From positions 1 through 31,506 of the forward strand of contig CAZUAH010000105.1 in NCBI GenBank assembly GCA_964617665.1: a DNA stretch of 31,506 nucleotides. Reading direction: 5' to 3'. The stretch comes from JADHUC01 sp964617665 (GTDB lineage Bacteria; Planctomycetota; Planctomycetia; Pirellulales; Pirellulaceae). The position numbers were made by a program, and so were the translations under genes. The notes under the pieces were generated by a model that saw only the letters and a program-made list of their open reading frames with translations, ran no database searches and was not told the origin of the DNA. Shown here in pieces: positions 8,671-17,806 of this stretch (the first letter of the stretch is position 1; every line of letters starts with the position of its first letter).

Positions 8671-8895
8671 CGTGCTCCCGCCTGCGTTTCTACTTGTCGC
8701 AAGGCTAGAGTTGGCAACATCGTTTGCTGCCATCCTGTAATAGAACGATGGCTCCAACCATTTCTGCTGTGATGACATTCTGGCGACCTTGCTGCTTGAG
8801 CCTCGTAACGCCGGCCATTGTATGGTGTGGGAAGACAGACCAAAACCATTTCGCGGCAATCACGCCCTCTTAACCACTGGCGGGTTACCTGCCCT

Positions 8896-10698
8896 TCACC
8901 CCTCGCCGTCAGCCGATTGCTCGATTGGATCTACGATGCTGATCAGGGTTTGGCCCGACCGGGGCGAAACGGGGTTGCCAACCGTGGAGATGGTCAACTT
9001 ACCGGTCTCTGTGATCACAAACAGCACGATGGCTGTCTTGCCGTACAACTCGCAGAAGGCTTGGTAGTCGAACTCGTTGGTGAGCGTCGTGGCCTTGACC
9101 ACGGCCCCGGCGGCCAGTCGTTGAGCCAGACGCCCGTAGGTTGCCTCGGGGGCAAAGAGTACTCGACCCAGGCGGTCCTGCGAGAGAGTTTCTTGGCGGT
9201 CGGCCTCGGTGGCCCTTACCGCAAGTTGGTAGACCTCGGCTCGGCCAAAGGACTCGGTAAATTGTTGCGATGCCAAGGCATTGACCATGTCGTTTGGCGT
9301 CATTGCGATCAGTCGGCCGATTCCTCCGAAGTCGATTTCCTCGCGGACGTACTCCGAGAGGATGTTTGCCCAGCAAGTCGGTAGCCCTTTCATCCGGGCC
9401 GCAGCGATGTTGGAGTAGTTGGTGTCGACCAGCAAAACCTGATGGCCCTGCGCTTTGACAGCGGCGGCGATGGCCTGAACAAAGGGGGCCGCCCCGGCGA
9501 AGAGGATCCCCTGTGGATTCGGATCGGCGACTTTCAGCCATCGGGCCAGCGGTGCGGCGGTCAATCCGTAGACCGTCACAGTACCCACGATCACCAGGAA
9601 CGTCACGGGGACAAGTACGTCGGCCTGCTCCATTTCCAGGGCGAAGACTGATGCGACAGCCGCGGCAACGATTCCTCGTGGCGCGATCCATGACAGGAAC
9701 AACCGCTCCTTGAGCTGCAGACCTGCTCCTATTGTAGCCAGGAAAACGGCGGCCGGTCGCACGACGACCAGTAGCGCGGCCAGGAAAGCGAAGCCCCGGG
9801 CGCCCAGGCTTGTGAGTTCCGAGAGTTGCAGGCGGGAGGCCAGCACGATGAACAGCACCGAGATCAGCAGCACGCGCAGGTTCTCTTTGAACTCGACAAC
9901 ATGCTTGATGGTGACGCTCTTCTGGTTGGCCAAGACTATCCCCAGGACCGTAACCGTGACCAGTCCCGATTCGTGCCGCAGGCTATTCGAAAGAGTAAAA
10001 GCGGCGACCACTGCGGCCAGAAAGGCCGCGTTCTGCAGGAAGTCAGGCACCCAGAATCGTTTGAGCATCTGAACCAGAATGACAGCCACGATGACTGCGA
10101 TCCCGCTGCCTACTAACAACGTGAGAGTCATCCCAACCAGAATGTCGACCGCCAGCCCTTGAAATTCGGTGCCCCCGGTGGTTTCAGAGACAACTCCGAA
10201 GACAAGAACGGCCAGCACTGCCCCAATGGGATCGTTGACGATCCCTTCCCATTTGACAATCGCTCCTACTTGGCGCACGGGCCGCACGTGGCGCAACAGC
10301 GGCACGATCACGGTCGGGCCGCTGACAACCAGAATCGCACCGGCCAACAGTGCCAGGGCTGGCTCGAAGTCCAGTAGCACCCAGGCCGCCGCGGCCGTCA
10401 GCAACCAGGTTACGAGGACTCCTAGGGTAACCAAACTGAAGACAGCCCGCCCCGTTGCCCGCAACTCGCGAATCCGAAGACTCAACCCTCCCTCGAACAG
10501 AATCACTGCCACTGAAAGCGATACGACCGAAAAGAGCAGTTCGCGTCCGATTAGCTGATCGGGATCGGCAACTTGACCAGCGGCAAAGCCGAAAACAAGC
10601 AGCACAAGGATCGCGGGCAGCCGCGCCCGCCAAGCGATCCACTGGGCACTGATTCCCAGGACCAGCACGGCCGTTAGATAAAGCGCGCATGTAGCCAA
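8896..10698 (-). CDS. CPA1-type Na+/H+ antiporter with C-terminal TrkA/RCK-like domain
   Basis: A 600-residue inner-membrane protein. Residues 1-395 hold about a dozen hydrophobic helices of the monovalent cation:proton antiporter family, with SGPT near 126 and the ion-binding Asn-Asp pair N155-D156 in the segment EGIVNDPIGA. Residues about 400-510 resemble a TrkA-N (RCK) Rossmann domain: ILFAGAAPFVQAIAAAVKAQG, then LLVDTN ending in an acidic residue. The first glycine loop is GAAPFV rather than GxGxxG. A TrkA-C-like tail follows. The family exchanges Na+ or K+ for H+; the cytosolic tail would be the regulatory part. The start is a TTG at 10698 with AGGAG six bases upstream; the nearby ATG is out of frame. 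It lies 42 bp after the ICMT-like gene, so the two probably share a transcript. Confidence 0.87.
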   Translation of the reverse strand: MATCALYLTAVLVLGISAQWIAWRARLPAILVLLVFGFAAGQVADPDQLIGRELLFSVVSLSVAVILFEGGLSLRIRELRATGRAVFSLVTLGVLVTWLLTAAAAWVLLDFEPALALLAGAILVVSGPTVIVPLLRHVRPVRQVGAIVKWEGIVNDPIGAVLAVLVFGVVSETTGGTEFQGLAVDILVGMTLTLLVGSGIAVIVAVILVQMLKRFWVPDFLQNAAFLAAVVAAFTLSNSLRHESGLVTVTVLGIVLANQKSVTIKHVVEFKENLRVLLISVLFIVLASRLQLSELTSLGARGFAFLAALLVVVRPAAVFLATIGAGLQLKERLFLSWIAPRGIVAAAVASVFALEMEQADVLVPVTFLVIVGTVTVYGLTAAPLARWLKVADPNPQGILFAGAAPFVQAIAAAVKAQGHQVLLVDTNYSNIAAARMKGLPTCWANILSEYVREEIDFGGIGRLIAMTPNDMVNALASQQFTESFGRAEVYQLAVRATEADRQETLSQDRLGRVLFAPEATYGRLAQRLAAGAVVKATTLTNEFDYQAFCELYGKTAIVLFVITETGKLTISTVGNPVSPRSGQTLISIVDPIEQSADGEG

Positions 10699-10740
10699 AG
10701 TGTTCTCCTACAATCCGTGCGATTCCTCGCCAGCATCACG

Positions 10741-11940
10741 CTAAATCAGCCCTGGAATGAAACGGTAACGAACCGCGTCCATGTAGGTTTGGTATTCCTG
10801 GAAGCGTCGCAGGAAGCGCTCTTCGCAAACGGCACGAGTGACATAAATCAGCATCCAGACGACGTAAAGCGACACCGTGGCGAAATTGAACGAGGATTCA
10901 TAACGAAAGATGGTAAAGAAGAAGAACGACATTTTGCACACCGTGCCTGGGTGTCTAACGAAGCGATAGAGCCCTTTCGTCTGAATCTTCTTGTACGAGA
11001 GGTTCGAGTACGAGAATCCGAGGCTTGTGGTGACGTACACCATGCCGGCCAGCGCAATGATGGTGCAAATGTTCACCGCGTATTCGAAGGCGACATAGTC
11101 AAACAGCAATGGCGACCCTCCCTCACCGGCCGGGAACGGGATGAAATTGCCAGCGAAATGCCTGAAGGGAAGATAGCAGATCAATACGATAAACCAATGG
11201 AACGGATTGGGATCCGTCTCGCGAAAGCGTGTTCCTGTAAGCGACGACTCCCAGAAATAGCCGATGCAGGCGTTGGTCGCATCGATGCAAAACAGGACGA
11301 CGACAAGAAATCCCGCTACGCTGCCTATGCTGAGCTGATAGTCGGGCGACGAGACAACCGCTGCAATCTGTACCGTGCCGTAATGGACCTGCTCGACCAT
11401 GAGCGGAATGTAGTGCAGCCGTATGATCCAGGACAGAAATAGACTCTTGTAGCCTCTCGTGAATATTCTGTATTTGAGCTTTGTTGCCCAATCCAATCGG
11501 AAGACAGCGCGGAGGAAAGAGACTGCGCGAAGGTATGGGTCGTTTACGATTTCGAAGCTGGAATAGCGATACCGCTCGACAAGAAAGAAATAGGGCAATC
11601 CTCCGAATGCAAACAACCAGAGGAAGTTCTGGATCATGCGCCGCGCGTTGGGCGCGAATTCAATATAGAACGGATGAAGCCCGTAGAAGAGGTAGAGCCC
11701 TCCGATGAGTGCAAACCAGAAAAGGTACTTGCCTATCGCCTTCTTCGCCGCCAACCATACGGGACGCACTTCGTAGTGCTTCTTGTCTATGACTACCGCC
11801 GCGACCGTGTAATAGAGGATCAAGAAGTAGATTGGCAGGAAGAAGTGTTTGCCTGGCTCTAGCGGCGAGAAGTAGTACGCGCAGCAGGCTCCGCCGAAAG
11901 CTAGGATGACACCGAGGACGTTTAACGTGGGTGTAAGCAT
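10741..11940 (-). CDS. Polytopic membrane protein with isoprenylcysteine/phospholipid methyltransferase-like C-terminus
   Basis: A 399-residue integral membrane protein with about ten hydrophobic segments. The last 100 residues match the ICMT/PEMT pattern: KGLYRFVRHPG (the RHP SAM-binding signature near 328), then an aromatic helix pair, then EERFLRRF..EYQTYMDAVRYRFIPGL (EE and RFIP motifs). Family members methylate lipids or prenylated substrates at the membrane with SAM. The N-terminal 290 residues are longer than a stand-alone ICMT (about 200 residues) and I do not recognise them; they contain charged loops such as RETDPNPFHW. No strong Shine-Dalgarno precedes the ATG at 11940. It sits between the TPR lipoprotein gene (39-bp gap) and the antiporter gene (42-bp gap), consistent with an operon. 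Confidence 0.72.
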   Translation of the reverse strand: MLTPTLNVLGVILAFGGACCAYYFSPLEPGKHFFLPIYFLILYYTVAAVVIDKKHYEVRPVWLAAKKAIGKYLFWFALIGGLYLFYGLHPFYIEFAPNARRMIQNFLWLFAFGGLPYFFLVERYRYSSFEIVNDPYLRAVSFLRAVFRLDWATKLKYRIFTRGYKSLFLSWIIRLHYIPLMVEQVHYGTVQIAAVVSSPDYQLSIGSVAGFLVVVLFCIDATNACIGYFWESSLTGTRFRETDPNPFHWFIVLICYLPFRHFAGNFIPFPAGEGGSPLLFDYVAFEYAVNICTIIALAGMVYVTTSLGFSYSNLSYKKIQTKGLYRFVRHPGTVCKMSFFFFTIFRYESSFNFATVSLYVVWMLIYVTRAVCEERFLRRFQEYQTYMDAVRYRFIPGLI

Positions 11941-11979
11941 TTGAAGGTGTTCGAGGAAATGGCCTACTGACCGCGTAAG

Positions 11980-13182
11980 CTAGGGCTGATATTCAAGCTG
12001 CTTCGCCTTCGCGTAGTCCTCTTCGGCAAACGCCTCGTCCCCATTCGCTCTGTGGGCGTCGCCACGGTTGAGATACGCCGCCGTATAGTTCGGGGCTAGG
12101 CGAATAGCACTCGTGTAGTCGCAGATGGCCTGGTTGAAATTGCCTTTCTCATGAAAGGCGGCCCCGCGGTTGTTGTACGCATCGGGAAGCTTGGGATCGA
12201 GGCGAAGGGCCTCGGTGTAGTCCAGGATGGCCTCATCGAGATCGCCTTTGTCCTGGTAGGTAGCGCCACGGTTCACGTACACTCGGGCGTTCTTCCCATC
12301 GAGTCGGATGGCTTCGGCAAATTGAGTGATCGCTTTGTCGTATGCACGATTGTGCCTGTAGGCGAGACCAAGGTTGTTGTATACCTTTGCGATGTTTGGC
12401 TCCAGCCGGATAGCCTCGGTGAGATCGGTGATAGCCTTATTCACCTCGCCCTTCTGCAGAAACGCGTTACCGCGGTTGTAGTACGCCTCGGCGTTTTTGG
12501 GTGCAAGCCATATGGCTTCCGTATGACTTGCGATGGCCTTGTCAACTTCGCCGATCCGGCCGTAGGCGACGCCTCGATTGTTGTATGCTTTGGCCATGTC
12601 TGATTTCAGCCGAATGGCCTCCGTATAGTCCACGATGGCCTTCTCGACCTGAGCCTTCTGCAAATGCGCGTTTCCGCGATTGTGGTACGCCTCGGCATCG
12701 TCAGGCCTGAGTCTGATCGCCGCCGTGTGATCTGCGATAGCCTTGTCAACCTCACCTTTCCCACTGTAGACGACGCCTCGGTTGCCATACGCGCCCGCGA
12801 AGTCCGGTTCGAGTCGGATAGCTTCGGTGTAGTCGGCGATGGCCTTATCCAACATGCCCTTCTGAGTATAGAGATCGCCACGGCGGTGGTGTGCCTCGGC
12901 ATCTGTCGGCCGATGCCGGATGGCTTCAGTGAAGTCCGCGATTGCCTCATCTACTTCGCCATTCTTCTGATGGGCAACCGCGCGGGTGAAATACGGCTCG
13001 GCATGCTTCGAGTCGAGTCGGATGGCGTCGCTGTAAGTACCAATCGCAGACTCGACACTAAGGGAATCGTTCCTCGGGGCTGCTTGTTCCGTGGCCTGCC
13101 TCTTTTCACAGCCGAACACAGCGCACAGCACGACCAAAACGGACGTAATGAACCGTCCAGAAATCGCGTTACGCTCTATCAT
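11980..13182 (-). CDS. TPR-repeat lipoprotein
   Basis: A 400-residue protein with an N-terminal lipoprotein-type signal ending AVFGC (Cys25); the -2 Phe is unusual for a lipobox. It is followed by half a TPR and ten full 34-residue tetratricopeptide repeats. These are very regular (consensus A-YNNRG-AY--KGEVDKAIADYTEAIRL-P). TPR superhelices act as protein-binding scaffolds; the partner is unknown. The ATG at 13182 is chosen because GGGAG lies seven bases upstream and the signal begins there; the open frame reaches 13269 but adds a non-signal extension. It is the first gene of a likely three-gene operon with the ICMT-like and antiporter genes, suggesting an envelope role. Mirror-image open frames on the plus strand are produced by the repeats. 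Confidence 0.88.
   Translation of the reverse strand: MIERNAISGRFITSVLVVLCAVFGCEKRQATEQAAPRNDSLSVESAIGTYSDAIRLDSKHAEPYFTRAVAHQKNGEVDEAIADFTEAIRHRPTDAEAHHRRGDLYTQKGMLDKAIADYTEAIRLEPDFAGAYGNRGVVYSGKGEVDKAIADHTAAIRLRPDDAEAYHNRGNAHLQKAQVEKAIVDYTEAIRLKSDMAKAYNNRGVAYGRIGEVDKAIASHTEAIWLAPKNAEAYYNRGNAFLQKGEVNKAITDLTEAIRLEPNIAKVYNNLGLAYRHNRAYDKAITQFAEAIRLDGKNARVYVNRGATYQDKGDLDEAILDYTEALRLDPKLPDAYNNRGAAFHEKGNFNQAICDYTSAIRLAPNYTAAYLNRGDAHRANGDEAFAEEDYAKAKQLEYQP
11983..13005 (-). repeat. Ten tandem 102-bp TPR-coding units, with a 204-bp two-unit period in the middle
   Basis: Ten consecutive 34-codon units lie within the TPR lipoprotein gene. Units 3-4 (12598-12801) and 5-6 (12394-12597) alternate in the same way. 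Units 3 and 5 share NRGV-Y--GEVDKAIA-HT-AI; units 4 and 6 share NRGNA-LQK-V-KAI-D-TEAI. This suggests that a two-repeat block was duplicated after the single repeats arose. Confidence 0.8.
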
Positions 13183-13448
13183 TCCAGTTCTCCCTTCCCC
13201 AGCGTCGGGGAAACCACAATCGGAGACCGTCGCACATACATTTCTTCTCGGTCGACAATTCCCTCGCACTTCTGATATTGTCGCTTTGGTCGGGTCGTAC
13301 CTGTCGCTCGCTGCACGAGGCAGCCGGGGTGATTGTCCTGCGATTTACCTTTCCAACAAGGCCGTTAGGGGTGGTCGGACATCAATCTGCTAGCATCGTT
13401 TCGAGTCTCTTGGGTCGTTTTCTGCTGAGATCGCCTGGAGGATCCGAG

Positions 13449-14027
13449 TCAGAAGCCAGGTAACTCAACACGCAGTTCCGAAAGTGGACGTTTTGGAACG
13501 TGGTGCACGTCGCTGTCGTCACGCCAGTAGGCGCGGTCGTCCGGGTTGCCGTCCTCCAACACGACGGTTTCGCTGGGTTTTCCCAGGGCAACGACCAGTA
13601 GTATCTCCAGATGTTCGGGCGGATTCAGGACCTCGCGAAGCCTGGCGTGGTCGATCGAACCGATCATACACCCGCCTAACCCCCGTTCGGTCGCGCCCAG
13701 CAGAATTGTCTGTCCGACGATGCCGCTGTCCCAATCCCAGCGGCGCCAGATCCTGTTGTCGCCAAGGATCACGATGTAGCCCGTCGGCCGCTCGCCCTCG
13801 ACCGGTCCAGGCCACGAAGACAAGGCAGCCGCCCAACGGAGATGCGGGAAGATCTTGTCATTCTGATCGGGCCGCCAAGCGAGCAAGTATTTGAGTGGTT
13901 GCCGGTTGGCCGCCGAGGGGCATTGTCGAGTCAACTGAACGAGTTCGACCAAAGTCGTCTCGTCCAACGGTTGCTGATGGAAACGTCGGTAACTGCGGCT
14001 GAGTCGCAGAAGATCGCTGAGGTTCAT
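13449..14027 (-). CDS. Nitroreductase family FMN oxidoreductase
   Basis: A 192-residue protein of the nitroreductase/FMN reductase fold. The FMN phosphate-binding start is seen as SRSYRRF near residues 9-15, followed by PSAANRQPLKY (about 37-47) and, later, GGCMIGSIDHARLREVL and LLVVALGKPSE. Family members use NAD(P)H and FMN to reduce nitro compounds, quinones or flavins in the cytoplasm. The ATG at 14027 is preceded by GGAAGGAA, nine bases away; an upstream in-frame ATG at 14069 has no comparable site. It is transcribed divergently from the LamG/PQQ gene and ends 266 bp before the TPR lipoprotein gene, so it may be a separate transcription unit. The natural substrate is unknown. Confidence 0.88.
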   Translation of the reverse strand: MNLSDLLRLSRSYRRFHQQPLDETTLVELVQLTRQCPSAANRQPLKYLLAWRPDQNDKIFPHLRWAAALSSWPGPVEGERPTGYIVILGDNRIWRRWDWDSGIVGQTILLGATERGLGGCMIGSIDHARLREVLNPPEHLEILLVVALGKPSETVVLEDGNPDDRAYWRDDSDVHHVPKRPLSELRVELPGF

Positions 14028-14242
14028 AGTCAAGTTCCTTCCGCTGTGCTGTAAACTTACCGCGGGCATCGCGCGATCATCTTACCTCACTTCGATCGGA
14101 ATGGCGACAGTCTCGTACAGATCCACGAGGCCGCCGAGGGCAAATGTGTGGCTTGCAGAACAGACCCTACTCTCGTCGCATCAAACATGCGATAGAATAA
14201 CCATTGGTCGCTGGCAACCATTTGGAATCGAAAGGGTCGTGA
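14028..14242. promoter_or_regulatory. Divergent intergenic region between nitroreductase and LamG/PQQ genes
   Basis: This 215-bp gap must carry the promoters of both divergent genes. It contains a TAGAAT (14193-14198) that could be a -10 element for the plus-strand gene, but no convincing -35 lies at the right distance. A short inverted repeat, CGCAT-caaac-ATGCG, overlaps this stretch. Assignment is by position only. Confidence 0.35.
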
Positions 14243-17200
14243 ATGTTCCGAACGACAGGTCTTGTTTCTCTCGCCCTATTCGTACTCCATGGCGTTTCGG
14301 GCGGGACGATCATGGCGGCGGATGGACTGGTCGCTCGGTGGCAGTTCGACTCGGAACACGCCCAAGGCAGCAGCTTCAAGGCGTTGGCTGGATCGCTTGA
14401 CGCGAACGTTGTAGGGCCCGTGCTGTTTGCCATCCAGCCGCCCCGGGCCCTCCGATTGGGCGGAGACTCGAAATCCACACAACGCGTTTCCGTCACTGAT
14501 GATCTAAGTCAATTGGCACTGCCGGATAGAGACATCACTGTTGAAGCATGGGTCAAAGTCGACGAGATTCTGGAATGGGGTGGGATTGTCGGTGTGATCC
14601 AGGACAACGGTTCGTACGAGAAAGGATGGTTGCTGGGGTATCGCAAATCTATGGTCTGTTTCGCCGTGGCCAGTGAAAAGGCGGGCAAGCTGACCTATCT
14701 GACCAGCAATCGACACTTCGAACCGGGCAATTGGTACTACCTTGTCGGCACCTACGACGGACGCTCGCAACGATTATTCGTTGACGGACAACTTGCTGCC
14801 GAATCAACCGCCCAGTCGGGGCCCATCGCCTATCCTCCGAAGGGATCTTTCACAATCGGCGCCTATCACGACGACAATGAACTCCATGCGATGACCGGCG
14901 AAATCGAACAGGTTAGCCTGTGGAACAAAGTGCTGTCTGAAAAGCAAATCGTCGACAACTTCGAGTTGCGCAAGTCGCGATTTCCTGGCATCGTAGCCGT
15001 GCGGCCCGACGTGACGGATTGGCCGACCCATCTTCGCGACAACCAACGCACAGGAGTGACCGACGACGAGTTGCAGTTTCCGCTGAGACTACGTTGGGTC
15101 CATCGAATGCGTCATCCTCCCAGGCCCGCATGGCCCGATCCAGCTCATCAGGATTTTTGGCACAACAAGGGCAACTTGAAGGCCCGAGTGATCTACGACC
15201 GGGTGTGCCACGTTGTGACCGTCGGCGATTGCGTCTATTTCGGAACATCCGCAGATGATCGGGTTGTCTGTCTGGATGCAGATACTGGTCAGATTCGATG
15301 GCAGTTCTTTGCCGAAGGCCCCGTTCGCCTGTCACCGACGGTCGCCGGCGAGAAACTGATATTCGGGTCGGACGACGGCTTTGTGTACTGCCTGAATGCC
15401 AACGACGGTTCCTTGCGATGGAGAATCCGCCCGGGGCCGACAGACCGGCGGATTCCCGGCAACGACCGGATCATGAGCGTTTGGCCGGTGCGAACGGGCG
15501 TGCTTGTCGAAGACGACACGGCTTATTTCTGCGCGGGGCTATTCCCAACCCAGGGCGCATACCAGGCGGCGGTGAACATCAACACGGGCCAGAAAGTGGC
15601 CAGCGGCCCAATCGGCATATCGCCCCAGGGCTACCTGGAACGACTCGGCGGACGCTTGCACGTTGCCACCGGACGCGACCCGGCAGGAGCCTTCTTCGCG
15701 AAATTGAAACGTCGCGCCAAGGGCATCGGCAAGGAAGTCAGCAGCATTCCCGACGAGTTTCCTTATGCCTTCATCGGCGCGGGCGACATTCGTCTGGGCG
15801 GCGGAGATGGCAAAGTGGCGGCTTTCCGTCTCGACGACGGCGGGCAGGTTTGGACGGCGGCGGTCGAAGGCAAAACCTATGGAATGGCGGTTGCCCGAGG
15901 CCGACTTCTCGTCAGCACGGATGCTGGACACATCTACTGCTTCTCGGCCGAAGCGGACGCAGAGGCGATCGCCGTTGAGCCGTCTGATGTGCAGGAGTTT
16001 CCCTATCCGGATGCGAAGACGCAGCAACGCTACGCCGAGACGGCCGAAAGGATTCTCGCACGAACCGAGATCAAACGCGGCTACTGTCTGGTTCTGAACA
16101 GCAATGAGGGGCGGCTGGCCAGTGAACTAGCGAAGCGGACCGACTTGAGAATAGTTGGCGTCGAATCGGATCCAGCGAAGGTCGCCAAGTCGCGTCGAGC
16201 ACTCGATGCCGCGGGGCTCTACGGCCGCGTGGTCATTCACCAACGCGATTCCTCCGACACGCTGCCCTATACAGACTATCTGTTCAATTTGGTCGTCGCC
16301 GATTCATTGGCGACCGGCGGCGAATTAGGCGGGTCACGCGATGAAGTCGTGCGTGTGCTTCGACCGTGCGGCGGCGTCGCAATCTTCGGTCCGCGCGACG
16401 ATCAAGTCCACCGGCGAGGTCCAGTGGAAGACAGCGGCGAATGGACGCACATGTATGCCGACGCGGCGAACACAGCGTGTAGCTCCGATCGTCGAGTGAC
16501 TGGAGCCATGGAACTGCAATGGTTTGGTCCGCCAGGGCCACGACAGATGATCGACCGCCATCACCGCACAGTCGCTCCGCTATGCAAAAACGGCCGTCTG
16601 TTTGTGCCCGGCAACGATCGAGTGATCGCCGTCGACGCCTACAACGGCACGGTGTTGTGGAACGTGCCGTTTCCCACATCGCGGCGAGTCGGTGTCTTTC
16701 GCGATTGCAGTTACATGGTTGCAGCCGACGATTCGTTGTACGTGGCCGCTGGTCCCAATTGCCACGAGGTCGATGCCGCTACGGGCGAAATCAGGCGGAC
16801 ATTTTCCGTGCCCGCGACGAAGGACGGCGAGAAATGCGAATGGGGATACTTGGCGAGCTCTGGGGACTTGTTGATTGGCAGCCGCGTCAAGACGGGGGCC
16901 TCGCGACGTGGCCACAGCCGACAACAAATCGAGGAAGGCACGTATTATGACTCTCGGCCGTTGGCCTGCAGCGACATGCTTTTCGCTCTTGATCGAGCGA
17001 CTGGCGAGGAATGCGGAACCTATGTTCCAAGTTCCGGTGCGATCATTAATTCGACCATCACCGTCGGCGATGGGTCTGTCTTTTCTGTCCAGAGTTCGAA
17101 CAAAGCGACGCTACAGAACCAGAATGGCCGGTTTCGTCTTGCGGAGTTGCTGACCAGCGATACCAACGTGATCGGCCTCGACATACGCGATGACAACACG

Positions 17201-17779
17201 TTGTGGGTCGCGTCGCACGATTTGAGCGCCTTGCAGCATGCCATTTATACCAGCTACGCGCAAGGCAAACTGATCATCGTGGGATCGCGCAACGACGGCA
17301 CGGACAAGGAGAAGTCGCGCGTCTTCTTCGACATTCACGTACTCGATGCCAAGACGGGCAGACAGGTATGGTACAAGACGCAGCACCAGGGAACCAAGAT
17401 CGGCGGAAGCCACGGCGAACAGGATCACCATCCCGTGATCGTCGGTGACAGATTGTACTGCGAGCCGTATGCGTACGATCTGCATACCGGTGAGCCGCTC
17501 GCGAATTGGGCTTGGCGCAAAGAACACCGCCGCGGTTGCGGAACAATGTCCGCTTCGGCTTCCTCGCTGTTCTTCCGTCAGGCGAACCCTACGATGTTCG
17601 ATTTGGAGACAAGCCAGTCCTCGAAGGTGACGACGATCACACGTCCCGGATGTTGGATCAACATGATTCCGGCCGGCGGTTTGCTCCTGATCCCGGAAGC
17701 CAGTTCCGGCTGCACGTGCAACTTCGCCGTCCAGACGTCCTTGGCGTTTTTGCCCGTCAAGTCCTCAGAAGATGAGTAG
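14243..17779 (+). CDS. Exported LamG + PQQ-like propeller + degenerate methyltransferase-like + PQQ-like propeller protein (paralogue 2)
   Basis: A 1,178-residue protein. After a signal peptide (residues 1-25) comes a LamG/concanavalin-like domain (about 28-245: ITVEAWVKV, NWYYLVGTYDG, RLFVDGQL), which typically binds glycans. Next is propeller B (about 258-590: VVCLDADTGQIRW, FVYCLNANDGSLRW, MSVWPVRTGV), then a methyltransferase-like domain (about 600-720) whose glycine loop is eroded (VLNSNEG at 617-623, where the paralogues have HLGCGDG). Propeller A follows (about 735-1175) with EWTH 733-736, RHH 772-774 and cysteines 1099, 1137, 1157 and 1159. The order is thus rotated relative to the other two paralogues. 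AAAGGG lies six bases before the ATG. It converges on the sortilin-like gene with a 27-bp gap. Function is unknown; surface glycan binding is inferred from LamG. Confidence 0.85.
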   Translation: MFRTTGLVSLALFVLHGVSGGTIMAADGLVARWQFDSEHAQGSSFKALAGSLDANVVGPVLFAIQPPRALRLGGDSKSTQRVSVTDDLSQLALPDRDITVEAWVKVDEILEWGGIVGVIQDNGSYEKGWLLGYRKSMVCFAVASEKAGKLTYLTSNRHFEPGNWYYLVGTYDGRSQRLFVDGQLAAESTAQSGPIAYPPKGSFTIGAYHDDNELHAMTGEIEQVSLWNKVLSEKQIVDNFELRKSRFPGIVAVRPDVTDWPTHLRDNQRTGVTDDELQFPLRLRWVHRMRHPPRPAWPDPAHQDFWHNKGNLKARVIYDRVCHVVTVGDCVYFGTSADDRVVCLDADTGQIRWQFFAEGPVRLSPTVAGEKLIFGSDDGFVYCLNANDGSLRWRIRPGPTDRRIPGNDRIMSVWPVRTGVLVEDDTAYFCAGLFPTQGAYQAAVNINTGQKVASGPIGISPQGYLERLGGRLHVATGRDPAGAFFAKLKRRAKGIGKEVSSIPDEFPYAFIGAGDIRLGGGDGKVAAFRLDDGGQVWTAAVEGKTYGMAVARGRLLVSTDAGHIYCFSAEADAEAIAVEPSDVQEFPYPDAKTQQRYAETAERILARTEIKRGYCLVLNSNEGRLASELAKRTDLRIVGVESDPAKVAKSRRALDAAGLYGRVVIHQRDSSDTLPYTDYLFNLVVADSLATGGELGGSRDEVVRVLRPCGGVAIFGPRDDQVHRRGPVEDSGEWTHMYADAANTACSSDRRVTGAMELQWFGPPGPRQMIDRHHRTVAPLCKNGRLFVPGNDRVIAVDAYNGTVLWNVPFPTSRRVGVFRDCSYMVAADDSLYVAAGPNCHEVDAATGEIRRTFSVPATKDGEKCEWGYLASSGDLLIGSRVKTGASRRGHSRQQIEEGTYYDSRPLACSDMLFALDRATGEECGTYVPSSGAIINSTITVGDGSVFSVQSSNKATLQNQNGRFRLAELLTSDTNVIGLDIRDDNTLWVASHDLSALQHAIYTSYAQGKLIIVGSRNDGTDKEKSRVFFDIHVLDAKTGRQVWYKTQHQGTKIGGSHGEQDHHPVIVGDRLYCEPYAYDLHTGEPLANWAWRKEHRRGCGTMSASASSLFFRQANPTMFDLETSQSSKVTTITRPGCWINMIPAGGLLLIPEASSGCTCNFAVQTSLAFLPVKSSEDE

Positions 17780-17806
17780 GGAATCGGATGGCGATTACTT
17801 AGCTCA

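Noticed and set aside
6232..8772. Plus-strand frames at 6232-7251 and 7939-8772
   Set aside because: They mirror the GH2 coding sequence, which has both catalytic glutamates and the domain order of its family.
12151..13275. Plus-strand repeated frames at 12151-12603 and 12664-13275
   Set aside because: They are the complement of the TPR repeats, so their internal repetition is inherited from the real gene.
14193..14198. TAGAAT as a defined -10 promoter element
   Set aside because: There is no matching -35 at normal spacing, so it is mentioned only within the intergenic region.
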